Shown here in pieces: positions 39,338 through 54,017 of a DNA stretch of 64,000 nt. The position numbers and the translations under genes were made by a program. Below the pieces are notes generated by a model that was not told where the DNA came from, made no database searches, and saw only the letters and a program-made list of their open reading frames with translations. How positions within the stretch are numbered: position 1 is the stretch's first letter; each line of letters opens with the position of its first letter. This DNA is from Setaria digitata (lineage: Eukaryota > Nematoda > Chromadorea > Rhabditida > Setariidae): the NCBI GenBank assembly GCA_003640385.1, contig RCAB01000065.1, positions 124,001-188,000 of the forward strand, in the 5' to 3' direction.

Positions 39338-42194
39338 AATCAGTCTTGTTATATGTTAGCTAAATAAATACTTTTAAGCTCCTTCAATTAAGGCTTCTCG
39401 AGTTTCAGACTTCTTAATCTCAAGCTTCTCTTTTTTCTGGGACTTTTTTAGTTGTTGAGAGTTCTGGTACTTTTCTTGCTGGAATTTCATTTCGACTATC
39501 TGTATCCATGCGGAGAATGAAGTGTGAGTAATGGAAATTAAACAGTAAATGATAACTTATTGAAGACTTCAGTGCTTCATTGTAATCCACAGATTTCTAA
39601 AAATTGGTTAATAACTCTGTGTTCCAGTAAATAAATTTCTAAAAAATATAAGAAAAAGAAAAATAAATAAGCGAAATTCTTCTTTTTTTTTGAAAATTTT
39701 ACGAAAATTCAGGCTAGCAGCACACGGATAAAATGGTATAAACAACCTAAGTGCAAAATTTTGCGAGAAGTAAAGTAAGGCATTAATATTTTATTTCACG
39801 GATTCTCTTTATCAGCAATTACTCAGTCATTTATTGAATAATTTTTTCATTTTGATTGCATAAATTTAATATTTTAAATGATGTGAACGTAGGGCAAAAT
39901 GATAACTGATAAGAAAAAAATAAGGAATGAAAACGAGAAATTTAGAAAGGAATTGGTGTCATTGACAAAACTTCACGCGAAAATGAAAAAAAAAAAAAAA
40001 AAAAAAAAGTGGTTGTAAAAATATAATTGCGGAGTTTAACGAACAGATATCAATAATGCCACATTTTGCAGCATTCTTAAAATGGCTAATTTAGAGAAAA
40101 TGGCCTTGTCTGCATTGTCACTAGAAACATCTCATTCATTCCTAGAAATGTTTGTGTTCCATTCTGATGCTACGAAAGTGTTGTTAAATTGAGTATTCAG
40201 AATCTTACAAGTGATTACTGGACAGTTCGTATTTTATCTCTGGACTTCTGAAAAATGTTACATTTGGTAAAGAATACTTGGACTCTGTCTTTCAATACTT
40301 TTTTAATACTCTGAAGGATACAAAAAGTATGATATGACTGTATCGTGTGATTTGATGATCATTGAAAATTAAATGCTAGAATGTTTCTTATTGTTAGTAT
40401 TAAAAATATTTTGGTATTTAATCTATTTTACTATTTTTTTTTATTATTTTATCATTTATTTCACTACATAAAATCAAGAATGTAAAGGTTCCGGTTCCAA
40501 TTTCCTCCTCTTTCTTGCATATAAATCGGCTTATCAATTTCAAATTTATATCATTTTTGTTAAAGTGAAGTTTGCCTTTTCTGTTTAAGAGAATTTTATT
40601 TTGCTGTACTCGTGCGAAATATTTTAGATTCATCTAGTATAAGTTAACTACGTTAAATATTTCAAATTCGTGCAATGTAACTTCGTTTACTTAGAAATGA
40701 GAAAATTCTCATCATTAATTTCGTACATATTTGTTTGCTATATACATTTGAACATGTGTGTCAAAGGTAATATGCTAAATTAATTCATGCTGAAATATTT
40801 GTGAATAAGGCAATACTTGAATTCGACTCTAATGGTACAAATACTAAATTTAGTATAACTACTTGGTACCATTAACTTCCGGCATTATTCCAGAAATTTT
40901 CGCTGACTAAGCTCTAGATAATCCGAAGTTAGCTGGCCTTTTCTAAAGCTGAAGAACATCCAGGGCTTAGTTGGAATGTTCTATTGCTTTTCTTCTTGTC
41001 GCTTAATTAGTGAAGCCTTCACTGTAAAGTGATCACCACACGAAATTTCACTAAAAAGTTTGCTTTAATAACAATCAATTTTGATTAACTACCAACTTGA
41101 ACTAGATGATGTATTCATTCAACGGAACATTTCTCAGCAACGTTTTATGTCATTCTTTGTTTATGAATTACGCAGGAAATAATGATTTGAACAGAATACA
41201 GGCCATAATGTTTACACCGCATGAGTAATACATTTCAAAAGTAATACATTGTTTTGATCTTCATATAGCATTGGAACTAGCAATTACATTTAAAAAGTTT
41301 TCTAGCTTGCTGTTAAAATAACTCTTTATTTACATTTTCCGTATCGTTCCAAAATCCAGCAAGCAAAATTAAGGGTATTTAATTAGATGTTGAGGCTTAA
41401 TTTTACAAATATCTGAATGAACACAAAACACAAAGAAGAGTATTTCAACTTTCGGTCTGCGTGAAATTGTTTTAAAGAAACACTTCAGAGTGTTAAAATT
41501 GAATTAAATTGTAGGCTATAGGAAGGACAAGTCTGAAATAACAGGGTTCTGAATTCAGCCTTTTCTTGGATCCTTTAACTATTCGATCTTACGAATCAAT
41601 GATAATTATCGCTGCTTGAATAACTCAAGTCATTTCTAAGATTTGATCTGTGAAACTAATTTAAGTTTGTCGCCCAATAGATTAGTTTGTTAGGTAGCCG
41701 CATAGTTGGAGATTATTTAGCAATCTGTTGAAAGTGCGAGGTTCAATTATAATAATGAAAGGTTTATAACCAAAGTTCTGAAGTAGATCGAAATTGTTTC
41801 AGAGCCAAATAGAAGAAAATCAAGAAAGAAGTTCCAGTAACAGTAATTTTATTTTCCAACCATTAAATGTTACAGATTTAACTAATTAAAATCATACGGT
41901 AATTTTTTTGATCAGACGCTGAAAAACAGAAGTTTATTTATTATATTCTTGGTTAAACATGTAACAGGGCTGAAGTTTTATGTTGCAGATTGTGCAAACC
42001 TTTTTAGCCAGTACATCATACTTTTTAAATTTAAGTCTGACAATTAACAAATAAATTATTCATCAAATTAAAAAAAAAAAAAAAAAAAAAAGAAAAGGGG
42101 AAGTTTGCTGACACAACTCAGAAGTTTCAGTTGCTTCCTTTTTTCTTTGGATTGTGAAAACAATTTTTAGTTTCACAGGAAATATTTTGATGTT

Positions 42195-42220
<26 letters not shown>
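42195..42220. repeat. TA microsatellite
   Basis: About 13 uninterrupted TA units. Confidence 0.9.
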
Positions 42221-42225
<5 letters not shown>

Positions 42226-42540
42226 TTTCAAGTTTCATTAAAAAATTGCATCCAATCAATATGGCCAGCATCAACTTCAACTGACATTATCATTCTATAA
42301 CATCAAGCAATATTTTCAAGCTTCTCAGCAATATTTTCCTCGGCAATGAACGGATATATTCGAATCTTCGCTCCTGTTTCATAATAATTTTTTCTTTCTT
42401 TGTTAACCTCCGTATCTTCTTTTTGGCAAAAATAGCTATAACTAACGATGCTGACAACTCACAAAACACGTCACTTTATTAGCGTAGATGACGTATTTCT
42501 ATCAGGCGTCGAGCAAAGATGAGAATTGCGTGGTTCAGCA

Positions 42541-42680
42541 AGTAAAGATGATTATAGATAATAACGATGATAATAATGGCGATAAGAATGATGACGATGA
42601 CAATAAAAGCAATGATCAGAACGATGGTGATATGATATGATATGTTGATATTGACAATGATGCTGCTTCACAATTACGTT
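42541..42680. repeat. GAT-rich degenerate simple repeat
   Basis: Degenerate trinucleotide units such as GATGATAATAATGGCGATAA and GATATGATATGATATG. They produce a His/Tyr-rich open frame on the minus strand that is not a gene. Confidence 0.7.
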
Positions 42681-42845
42681 CGGAAAACGAGAGAAAAACA
42701 CAGTGAAACGAAAGAAGTGAGTCATTCGGAAGGAAAAACGGATTTTTTTTTTCGAAACAGGCATTCAGTGCACAGGCATTGCTAAGGCCTTTCTTTCAGT
42801 AGAGATGACGAAATATTTGTCGTTTAGGATGGGTATATATGTGAC

Positions 42846-42890
42846 ACATACACACACAGACACAGACACACACACACATGCACATACAGA
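42846..42890. repeat. CA microsatellite
   Basis: CACA-type units interrupted by CAGA. Confidence 0.8.
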
Positions 42891-43036
42891 CGTACCCTGA
42901 ACCTGGACATGGTCGTGGTCGTGTCATCATATTACGGGTAACATCGGGTGCCCTCCCCGCGGGTAACGTTCATGTACCCTTATAGAAAATGTAGGAACAG
43001 ACGCCTAGAGACAGAGATAGACGGAGGGAGGGAGAG

Positions 43037-43037
<1 letters not shown>

Positions 43038-43078
<41 letters not shown>

Positions 43079-43079
43079 N
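43038..43079. repeat. C homopolymer of about 41 bases ending in N (assembly joint)
   Basis: The flanking sequence before the run is GGGAGGGAGAGA. A run of 41 C in an AT-rich genome, ended by a single N, is more likely an assembly artefact than biology. Confidence 0.85.
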
Positions 43080-43832
43080 AGATCGCATCTATAAAAGAGT
43101 GGGTTTACAACTGAATGGTGATTCATTTTCTGGTGGAACGCTTTCCAAGAAGAATGCTCACCTGCTTAGTGCGGTGGTTGTCGAGATTGGTTGTGACCTG
43201 TTGCTGGGCCCTTTGTGAAGCTTTGTACTTCGGCTAAGGTGCTGCTACGGTTACGGGACAACACCTTTGCTAGGTACAATGCTCAACATATCGGCTTCCA
43301 TCCGTGTCCACGTTATCATCGCTTATCACTTATCCATCGATCTACTGCAGGCGTAAGCTTTCTTATCACTTCTCACAAACTGTCTATCCTCTCTTTCTAT
43401 CATTTCGATTTTTCATTTTACCCATCACTTTTTGCTGCTTAGCTCATTCATTCTGTAATGTAATGAAACAATAATGCCATCGAAATTCACTCATTTCCTT
43501 CTTTTCCAAACAAACATAAAGCACAAGAAAAAGTCAATTCATCAAGTGTTCATTTTGATAGAATTAGCAAGTAATTTTCCTCTTTTATTATATATTCTTT
43601 TTAAGTTAGAATTTTCGAATTTTGGATGAAAATGTTTTTTTCCCCCTCGAAATTTCTTACAATTCTTTTTTTTCCCTATTTTTTTTTCTTTCTTTTCCAA
43701 CTCTTATGACACTAAAGAAATTCATATGGATATCCTTTAGCAACTTTGGTCTTCTTTTGCTAGAAAATATGCTTACTCTAGGAAAACGGAAGCTCCGTTG
43801 AAATGTGCAAGTGTCGCATTTGCCCGTGTTCG

Positions 43833-43900
43833 TGTATGTGTATGTGTATGTATGTATGTATGTATCTGTCTGTGTGTGTGTGTCTGTCTGTATGTGTGCA
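43833..43900. repeat. GT-rich microsatellite
   Basis: Imperfect GTAT and GTCT/GT units (TGTATGTGTATGTGTATG, then CTGTGTGTGTGTGTC). Confidence 0.8.
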
Positions 43901-46429
43901 CTAATACTCATTTATGTTGTGTATGAGTCTGTTTATTCGTGTATGTCCAACTAGAATCAACTAAATCTTTACATTTTTAAAAAAAATTTGTCAAAAATTC
44001 ATACATACATCGTTGTACTGCCAAAAAAAAAAGAAAAAAAAAAAAAGAATTGCCATGGCATCATCTATTTCCCATTGTTGTTTATTGTTGTTCTTCATTT
44101 TCGAAGCAGTTCAAAACTTGTACATAAATCAAGTGGCCAACAAAAAGATTGCAAGAATGTAAGATCAAGATAAATAATGTAGAAGTATGCGTGAAGAATG
44201 TGCCTAACTTGTCGATTATATTCCATTCTTTATAATAATTTATTATTTAAGATATACAACACACTAACAGTGAGAAAAAAAAAGCACTTAGAATGCTGAA
44301 AAATTGCAGTAAAATAAATCTTAACATCATTTAATTTACTTAATCACTTGTTTATTAATTAACTAATGCTTGTATATACTCCTTTTATATTTCATTTTCA
44401 TTTGCGTTTGTTATTTTTTTTTTCTTTTCCACATTTAAGTTCTAAGACTAGTAAAATTTCGATTTATGTCCCTTCTAAGTTGCCAACATTCTGCAGTTGA
44501 AATTTATTTGTTCGATTTCTTAAAAGATTTGTTTTCTTTTTTGATAAACTGGCAAATGTTCAAACTATATTTCGATTTGGATAGAATGAGCAAATACGAA
44601 AGTGAATCAAACTTCTTAGAAAATGCAATTGGTACCATTTGGCTGATGCGAATTATTTTCTAAAAACGTATTAACTGCTCGACTGGGTGCTCATAATACA
44701 TTCTGCTTATGAGTTAGAATTATGTACATTAAGGTGGTTTTTTTTTTTCTTTTTTTTTTTTTTGAAGTGAAAAAGTTAGCAAGCGGAAGAGAAAATAAGT
44801 GAGAGGACAACAGTATGACTCACCAACACGCAGTTTTATTTTTTATTTACGTCAGAAGTGCAACTTGAACAGAACGATTCATGATTCGTTTTCCGGCAAT
44901 GGTGCTGTTTGAAATTTGTTGAATTAATGGGAGTTTCGCCGGTCGTTGAAACATTATTCAACAACGGTTTCGACAGAGATTGTGAGATAGATTCAAATAA
45001 AGTTTATTTTTCAGATTCAGTGTTTCAATTCAACGATGAGTTTTACCATGACTGAGGTTGTTAAATCTGTTGGAAAAAAAATTGACAATTTCAATTGGTG
45101 AATTTAATTTGAAATGACAAATTAGGTCGCAAGTTTTCCCTTTTTTTAAGGTCACATGTAATAGTTTTTCTTTTCATTTATTGTTTTTTTTCTCTTTTTT
45201 TTCTTTTGTTTTTTTACTATTTCAAGTTTCTTTTTTTTATTATCAAATTCCATTTCACTTTTTATTCATCTGATCTCTATGTTATTCTTTTACTGTCCTC
45301 GAATAAATTTTTGTTCCTATCATTATACTTTGTCCTGAGAGGGTGAAAGGGCACTTCTATTACAAAAGTGTAGTCAGTTTGTCGAACTGATTTTGTTGAA
45401 AATAGCAACGGCTTAAGATTTTTCTGAGTTTGAAAGAAAACATGCCACATACATTTCCTTATCCTATGGAATTGAATTTTCTATTGTATCACAGGTATTT
45501 CCACCAGGTAAAATTATTTCTCCAGGTTTTACTTTAGATGATATCTACCAGATGCAATGCAGCTGAAAGTTATTTTTACTGTTTATAAAATTCGCAAAAG
45601 TGGTAAATTCTAAAAATATAAAATCAGTATGTTTACAGCAAAACGTGAATAGATGTGATTAACTTCATCAGTATTATTAACATCTTATGTAATTTAAAGC
45701 AATTATGTTTACACTGTTGTGTTGTATTATACTGTGCCAGCAATTCATTTTAATGTAATTTGAACAGATATAATAAATTAGTATGATTTCATAAACAGAA
45801 CTTCCACTAATGGGTGGAAGTTTTGTTTATTATTTATAATATTCAAAATTTGAAACAACTGCTTATTTTATTTAATCGTTATAATAATACAAAAGAGTTG
45901 TAAATATCATTCAGATGGACCTGTAGCAAGCGATGGTTAGCAATAGCCAGAACTGAGCTAATCATTATAGCTCTCAATTATAATGCAGCTTAATTTTATG
46001 TGTTCCACATTCTTTCTTCATATTTTCACTATGTGTCACATTTTTTTTTTTTTGAACTTCAGTGGCCGAAGTAAGAAGTTTCGAGTAACAGAATCTTCAC
46101 AACCAATCGCGCATTCTTTGATTGCTACCACTGGAAAGAACATCAGTCTGTGAGAATACGGAATCCATCAATTGCACTACAACACGAGAAAAGTGCCGTG
46201 CCACAGGAAGTGAGCATCGAGACTGCGTCGGCAATTGGTAAAGTGCTCTTAACGAGAATCCATTTGACGATTTGAGGCACATTATTTGTGATTGCCTAAA
46301 TGAATAAATAAATGAAATGCGCTGAAGTGAATTATCTATGCTCCTAGTATAGCACATTAGGTGATTGAATGTGTTATAAAACGTGCATATAAGGAGAGGC
46401 GGGAAGGAGAAATGATGTATAAATCAGTG

Positions 46430-46540
46430 GATCGGTGATGAACGGATAGCTGTGTACCAGTGAAGCGATGACGATGTACCGGTGAATTAATTGGTCATCG
46501 AGAGACAGCGATGCACCAAGGAAATGGTCATCAAGAGATA
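46430..46540. repeat. Degenerate short tandem units
   Basis: Motifs recur every 30-40 bases: TGTACCAGTGAAGCGATG, TGTACCGGTGAATTAA, GATGCACCAAGGAA, and twice GGTCATC-AGAGA. It looks like a decayed minisatellite and gives a Leu/Ser-rich open frame on the minus strand. Confidence 0.45.
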
Positions 46541-46988
46541 ACGGACTCTTCAGGGTGAACACACCGCGGAAACGTCGTAGCACATTCCTGCCGGTGGATA
46601 CTGACAGACAATTGAGTGGAAAGAATAAAGCAAACAGAGAGAGGCACAAGGAACGGGGGAGTTGGAGATGCGGGGAAAGGGTGAGTGGTTAATAGGCTGA
46701 CATGCGGTAAGCTGTGGCAGAGTGAAAAGGAGGAGGAGGAGGAGTGAAACGTACCTCCTGGATAGTATGCTATAGACTGAAGCAGTTGAGGCAACCTCTT
46801 AGATCGATGTTGCTGTGGATGGAGGGGCCTGGAGCCCAGTTAGGCCTAGTTATTTGTGTGTTATTCAACAACCGTCCTCGTTCTAGTCCTTCCAACGTAG
46901 TCCTTTCTAGACCCATCCTCATCCCATGCTTGCACCCAGGCCTGCTAATTACTTCCCTTTTCTCTTCTCTTTCTCTTTCTCTTTCTCT

Positions 46989-46989
<1 letters not shown>

Positions 46990-47038
<49 letters not shown>

Positions 47039-47039
47039 N
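46990..47039. repeat. T homopolymer of about 49 bases ending in N (assembly joint)
   Basis: Preceded by repeated CTTTCT units and terminated by a single N. Confidence 0.85.
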
Positions 47040-49495
47040 CATCGTTTCCTTCTTTACAAGATAAATTTTTTTTCACCCCTTACTACTACTACTGTTGCTG
47101 GCTGTTCCCATTTGCATACTTTTCATTTTCCTCAGACATTTCATAACTTTACCCTGTTGCGGTATTTTAATTCCATTCCTTTCCTTCCCCGTAATTATTA
47201 TTCTAATTTACTCTGATTATTTTCAAATTACGCTTTCCTCACCTTCTTTTCTTACTTGCTGTCTTTAAACAGAAAGCTATCACTTTCTTTTCGTTCACTT
47301 TTCTCACGGTTACTTTCCTATTGCTATTCCTTTGAAAGTTTTAAAGAAAGAGAGAATGAATACTTTGTGGTGTGGAAAAATTTAGACAGATAGCCATTTT
47401 GATGCTGACTGATGTTAAAATAAGCTACAATGATTACATTCTGATGGAATAACTAAGCTTGAAATGCTGAACAGAATGGACATTACTACTCCATTCATCT
47501 CGTACTAATTACTTCAACTTTGTGTGCCAGCATTATTTGTGTACCATTAACTAATAATGTGATAATTTGAATCGGTGTAACAATTTCGCATTTACAGCGA
47601 AGGTTCATTGGTTGTTAATTTCTATAAATACTGCAGCTATCACTGTTTTTCAAGAAATTTAAACAGAACTAGAAAAAAGAGGAAAAAGCTCAGGATGCCA
47701 CAACAGATTCGAATTTGACGGACTAAGTGTATGAATTGAAAAATAAATAAAATGGAAGTGTAAAATGAATGAGTGTAAGTGTAATTGAGATTAGGAAAGG
47801 GGAAGGATTTCCGCTAGTTGTAAAAATTTATAAATTATGCATTATTAGTCAGTGAATTAATTATTGGATGAGTGTGCTAAAGTTATGTTTATAACTGACG
47901 ATCGCACAAGGGTATGATGTCCAAAAACTCTTGCTTGTGATAAATAGTCTTAGTTGTTGCAAAATTCACGTAAAGCTAGGAAAAATTTATTGGACCCTAC
48001 CTTAATTGACTACCGTACCTTCCAAGTCGCATTTCTTTTTTCGTATCAACATTAAACTTTTTTTTTTTTGAAAATGTGCAAACTTGCATTAATAATATGT
48101 TCACTTCAAATATTCGTAGTGGTTATATAAGGTTGTGAAATGATGAAAATGAAATGCATCCGTTATGCATTCGATATTCATCCGAAATAAATTACACTTC
48201 TCGATCAAAAGTACCAAAATTGATACCACATATTCAGTTGAATCCTTTCTTCGTTCTTTGTTTTTCCTTGGAAGTTTGTGATATTGAAAAACGGATAGCT
48301 GACGTGCTAGTAAAGTGTCGTTTATGCCAGAAAGCTAACTTTTAATCGTTTAAACAATCCATCTTCACGTTCTACACTTAAATATCAGAGTCATAGTTAG
48401 TGAATAATCTTAGTGTGTATCATCTTTCACCCCTTTATCTTGACATTTTGTAAGATAATCTTACTCATCATATCCTCTTAATCATCATTTTCAATCATTT
48501 GAGAACAATGATTAGTTCATTTGTTTGTAAATACGCCTGCACGTGCCCTCATACACATTATTTTCTTTACTCTCATTTAAATTCTTTTGTCGAAATTTTC
48601 CAGCAGTTTATTTATAAAACAGCCTCTTGATTTTTTTCTTTTTTTTTTTTTTTTTTCTCGAGAAATTAACAATTGGTTGAGAATTCACGTGCAGCTCTCT
48701 TCTCCTTCCCTTTATTTTATTGTGTTCTTTTTTTATTTTCTATTTTTTGCAATTTGCAGCAAATTTAATGATCTGCTAAATGTTAAAGCAAGCACACAAC
48801 TTTGCTAACAGGCACTGATGAACTGAATTGGTTTTAGACGTCGTGGTAAGGAATATTAACATTAGGATAAAAATGGCTTCTTTCACATCAAATTAAGGTG
48901 GTGAAAATGGAGAAGGCAGTCTGTGGTATTCGTAGTCCATTCTGATGCAGTCTTATATCTGAAATGTTATCATGTATCATATCTAATGGTGATGAAAATA
49001 ACGGGTTATCTGTTTAATGCTGTTTTAAAATGTAATTCAGTCGGAAATAGCATATTATTTAACATTTTTTTAATACTATATATCATGAACAATCTAAACA
49101 GTATGAATTTCGCTGTTATTATAATGCACTTATGCTGGCGAATAACAATCTTGAGAAGGCATAGATCTAAAAATTGGTGATATTGATTATTTCCAAATTG
49201 TTTCCCAACTTGTTAAAATCTTCGAAATTCACCTGATAATCTACTGAGATACAACTGAGTGCTTTTAAATAACACTTTTTAAAATATGATTTGATTTACA
49301 TATATATATTTTCGCAATAACTTTATATGTAATTGAAAGGAATGTTTCGTATCTGTTATAATATCATTAAAAATGACTTTCTCTTCAGAGTTAAAAGATT
49401 TTGGAGCGTTCGAGCAAAAAGATGGTGTGATAGGAATAGAAAATAAATACTAGTGGACAAGTTGTGGATTGGTGGCTTGGCTTGTTTAAGAGGCG

Positions 49496-52400
49496 ATGCT
49501 CTTGTATTATTTTGCTAGTGCTGTCAAGTCAATACAATTTCATGTGGACGATGATATTATCGATAAACTTAACTATTACTATACCACTTCAATCATTACT
49601 GGTAATTTACTATTATTACTCATTTTAACATAAAAATTATGTGTATTAATATGTCCTATGTGTATGATTGTATTAGGAATAATGGCAATTTTTCATTATA
49701 AAATCTTCATCAATTCAAGCCCAAGAACATTGAAGTTGGCTATTACAACTTGGATAACAGCATCATACGCATTAAAGATTAAGCTGTCTTAATGTTGTTT
49801 ACTTCAACTAAACATGCATCTTCTCATTCTAAGTTAATGGTTTTTTTTCCCTCATTTTTAAGCAACTTTTTTCTCAATTTTTAAACTTTCATCTTAAAGC
49901 AGTCTTTTGATTTGGTAATTAGCACCTCATCTTTGATGAGTTTTTTATCCGTAAAAAGCTATTTGATATATTTTCATTACAGTAGCTTTGCTATATTCGA
50001 GAATGAGACTCAGCTGATAGAGAATTTAACTTGAAGAAACATTTAAATTAAAAAAAAAGGAGGAAAGAATGGAATGAACCGAAGTATGTATTGGTCTTTT
50101 CATCGTTGACAATACAAGTACAAGGACAAGGTGATTGTGCTATACAGCACGGCACCAATAAATGAATTGAGTAATGCGAGAGTGAACCAATGAGCAAAAT
50201 CATTTCAGAAATTCTAAAATAAAACTGGTTGTTTTTTTTCCTTTTTTTTTAAAAAAAAAATGAATAGGAAAATGACGAGGGATTAAAGAGCATTAATTTA
50301 CTATCTCAGTTTTAGCCTTAAAAAGTTTGGCCATTTCTGCTTTAACTTGCATTTTACACAACTAATCCTAATTATTTTCTTTCATTATTGTTGGATTTCA
50401 ATATGATAGCAATATTTATTTATAATAACAAATTTTTTGTTTGCCAGCGAGTTCTCATTCTCAGATTCTAGCTTTAAAGTGGAAGTTTGCAAGAAAAGAA
50501 AATCAGTTAATTAATAATTAATAAGTTGGTGTTATGCCAACATTCTTTTTAAAAAGTCTAAAATTTGATAACTGACTGTTAGATCGTGGTATAATTATGA
50601 TTTTTTAATATTATGACGGAAACCTCAAATTGATGAAGTTAAAAACATTTAGCGGAAATTTTAATTAATCCGATGAAAATATAAAACTATTTTAACCAGT
50701 TGGAAATAAAATTAGTCTTTGATTAGTATAACCTCGAAATATGTATATGGAAAATAGCATTACATGAAATTAATCGTTTTCACCAATAAATTAACCTTTC
50801 TCTAAATTATCGAACTGTTAGAAATTTTTTTTATATTTTAGTATTCGCAATTCTTGTATCTGCGAAGCAATATGTTGGTAAGTTACTTTATCAAACTTTA
50901 TAGTCATTATAATTTTTGGTGATCTGTAATTAGCGATATTCCATTAATTTTATAACTTTTTTAGATAATATTTTATCCCCATTAATTTTTATTTCGTGTA
51001 GATAATCAGATAATTGTGAGCGATTATTGTGTTTTCAATATGATTATTAAAAATGACTAATTTTTTGTTTTTTTTTCTTCTTTTATCCTAAATTACCATG
51101 AGCGATGATTATTAATTTTTGATCGTGTGAAGGTTTCCCAATACAATGTTGGGTACCTGCAACATTCACGGAACCAATGGAGCAGTATACGGAAAATTAT
51201 TGCTGGGTTCAGAATACCTATTTCTTACCCCTTCATGATTATATTCCTCATAATTATGCTGAGCGAGAAAATAGGCAAATTGGATATTATCAGTGGGTAC
51301 CATTCGTACTTGCCTTGGAAGCACTTCTTTTCTATGTACCTACTATTGTTTGGAGATTACTCAATTGGCAATCAGGTAATAATTTGAATACTAAACCTTA
51401 CGTTTCAGTTTTATTGGTTATCGTCTTATTTTCACAAATTTTATCACTGTTTACTTGAAATTGTAAAAATCGAAGGGATTTTCGCACCTTTATATTATCA
51501 GTTAAGAGTTACAATTATTGATGATTTTTTTTATGACTTTGAAAAATAGACTGTAAATAAAAGGATTGTTTTGAATTCTTCGTTCATGATCTTTGAATTT
51601 TTATTTTCCAACACACATAATTTGTTTCTTATTTAATTACTAGATTAATTTATAGGTATCCATGTACAATCATTGGTACAAATGGCATGCGATTCACGGT
51701 TACTGGATCTGGATTCCAGAAATAAAGCCTTGCAAACAATTGCTACAAACGTTGAGGAGGCACTTCATGTGAAACATCAAGTGGTTTGTTTCTTTCACTG
51801 ACTTTTTTACCATTTTTAAAATTTCCTGATACTTACCAATTTTTTTCATACATTGAAAGGCTAGAAATTTATGTTGTGTTACTGTAATTGTTAGCAACTG
51901 ACCACAGTGAACAGAAACAGATCTCATAAATATTATAGGCATAGTTACTTCAGCGTTTGTGGATTCCTAATTGTTATAATAAGTTAGTGAATTTTTGGAT
52001 TTATATCTCTTCATCATTTCAGATGGGTGGAAATCGGCTAAAGTTATTAAATTTAATCATTTGTACCCGTAGCAGTGGTGCTGCTGTAACATTTTTGTAC
52101 ATTTCGGTGAAAATTCTTTATACAGTAAACATCGTCGGACAGATTTTCTTGCTCAATACATTTTTGGGCAATCGTAGCAAATGGTATGGATTGCAGGTTA
52201 GCTTTTGGAATGTGCCTTCAGGAAATTTGAAGCCTAATTAAATGCTTAAGAATATATGGTAATTAGGAAAGAGTTAGTTTCGGTAATTTAAATTTGCACT
52301 ATTTTTTTTTTGAGTCAAATAACATATAGTGTGTGTTACATTAGAAATTGAGTCTTATCAGACTATAAACGTCATAGCTTTCTTTTTTTCTTTTTGCTTA

Positions 52401-54017
52401 AAAGCATTTCCCCATCATGAAAGTGAAGCAGTGGAACCATAATTATCTTTTCTTAGAATTACTTGTTCTGAAAACTTAGAATTAACTCCGAAAATAAAAA
52501 TGGAACAACTTGGAGCCGAAGAGTAATATTCGGTGTAATGCAGATTTATCAAGCAGCAGAAATGTTAACACCGCAGGATGCAGTCAATCTCATCATTATC
52601 ATATCTTTTGACCTATCACTTATCATCATGAATATGATAACGATAGAACGATGGATATATTAATAATAAGATTGACTGCAATTCCGACCATGTGATAGTA
52701 ATGAAAAATTGATATGGTAATAATAAGAAAAAATAGTGATTCATGACAATAATACGATTCATTCGACAGGTGCTGAATGATTTGATGAATGGACGAGAAT
52801 GGGAAGAATCCGGCCATTTTCCACGTGTTACATTGTGCGATTTTGAAGTGAAAGTATGGATACAATAACTTTTTACATGAATATTATACATTTAACTAAT
52901 CCTTGTCATGAAAAACTTTCCGACGTTATATATCAGCTTCATTTTAAAGTAGCCTTGATTAGTGCAGCATGATAATGAAAGAAAAATCAAAGCTGAGACT
53001 AGAGTTTTTTTCTTTTCTGAAATTAATCTAAGATTATATAAGTAATCACAGAATCTCATGTTATATTTAGAATATGTAAATTTTCATTTAGACATTGAAT
53101 CAGAAATCTTAAATCTTTTTTACAGTCTACTTAAATAATAGGTTTTTCAGTTAAATTGATTATAAAAACTTTTTCCTATTCATTTTTCATTTATCATTGT
53201 TATTCTAACTTTTACGCTATATCATTTCTGCTGTTATCAGTATTCAGAATTTGCAATTTTCTTTTTTTAAATTTATATATGTATTTTTGAATTTTTAGGT
53301 GCTTGGTAATGTTCATCGACATACAGTACAGTGTGTTCTTATGATCAACATGTTCAATGAAAAAATATTTCTTTTTCTATGGTTCTGGTATTTCTTGCTA
53401 GCTGGTGCCACTGTTTGCTCTCTTTTATATTGGATATATATTTCCATTGTTCCTAGCAGGTTTTTTTTTCTGACACATGAACATGAATGAATTAGATTTC
53501 TGAGCATGAAATTTGGCTTGCTTATGATTTCTTGATTGGCATTCCTTTTCATACTAGTCCAGACTTCGTTGGAATAGCTCATGCATCTCAGATGCAACCG
53601 AACTGGTAATGTCATGTAAGCAGAAACATCAAAAAGTTTCCAGGTCTCTGATATGAACTCATATTTACTGTCTTGTCTTGTTGCTTATCATTTATCACTT
53701 TTTTTTTTCGGAAATTTCTCTGTATATACTCATTTTTGAGCTGTATTTCTTGGCTCTTTGCTTTAAACTATTATTGATTTAGCACTAATTACAGGCAGTT
53801 GAACTTCGTTGGCAAATATCTGACAGGCATTGAGGGTTACAAAATGGTTGACAGTCAGTCATTACGACGTTTCGTATTTCACTTCCTCAGACAAGATGGT
53901 GTTTTCTTATTACGTATGGTTGCAACGCATGCTGGAGAGTTGCCCTGTTATGAACTTGCCAAAACTCTATGGAACAAATATTGTGATAATAAAGAAGGGA
54001 AAATGCATGATGTATGA
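49496..54017 (+). CDS. Innexin gap-junction protein (UNC-7/UNC-9-like), 384 residues
   Basis: Exons: 49496-49601, 50842-50877, 51133-51375, 51656-51783, 52023-52196, 52770-52853, 53299-53459, 53795-54017, all in matching phase. The protein starts [20 protein letters not shown]. It has the innexin hallmarks: [10 protein letters not shown] at the end of TM1; the first-loop cysteines in [19 protein letters not shown]; the family signature [19 protein letters not shown] at TM2; a second loop with FPRVTLC and HRHTVQC; and [17 protein letters not shown] at TM4. Eight subunits form a hemichannel in the plasma membrane that couples cells electrically or metabolically. The C-terminal tail is short. 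The end of exon 51656-51783 could be three bases shorter. An acceptor-like TTTAAG stands just before the ATG. Confidence 0.93.

Larger units (their letters stand above)
36907..49495. other. Gene-poor interval between NF-YA and the innexin
   Basis: About 12.6 kb in which I find no exon chain on either strand. Open frames of 60-105 codons are mostly simple-sequence or T-run driven and have no domain motifs. The interval contains TA, CA, GT and GAT-type repeats, two homopolymer-N joints and a 68-base hairpin (39270-39337). It may hold distal regulatory DNA, noncoding RNA or the 5' untranslated exons of the innexin. Confidence 0.5.

Noticed and set aside
42552..42764. His/Tyr-rich 70-codon frame
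   Set aside because: Produced by the GAT-type simple repeat.
46744..47064. 106-codon plus-strand and 90-codon minus-strand open frames
   Set aside because: Both run through the T homopolymer and the N; the Phe or Lys tails are artefacts.
48154..48345. 63-codon frame ending in VKCRLCQKANF
   Set aside because: Two cysteines only, no neighbouring exons and no recognisable motif.
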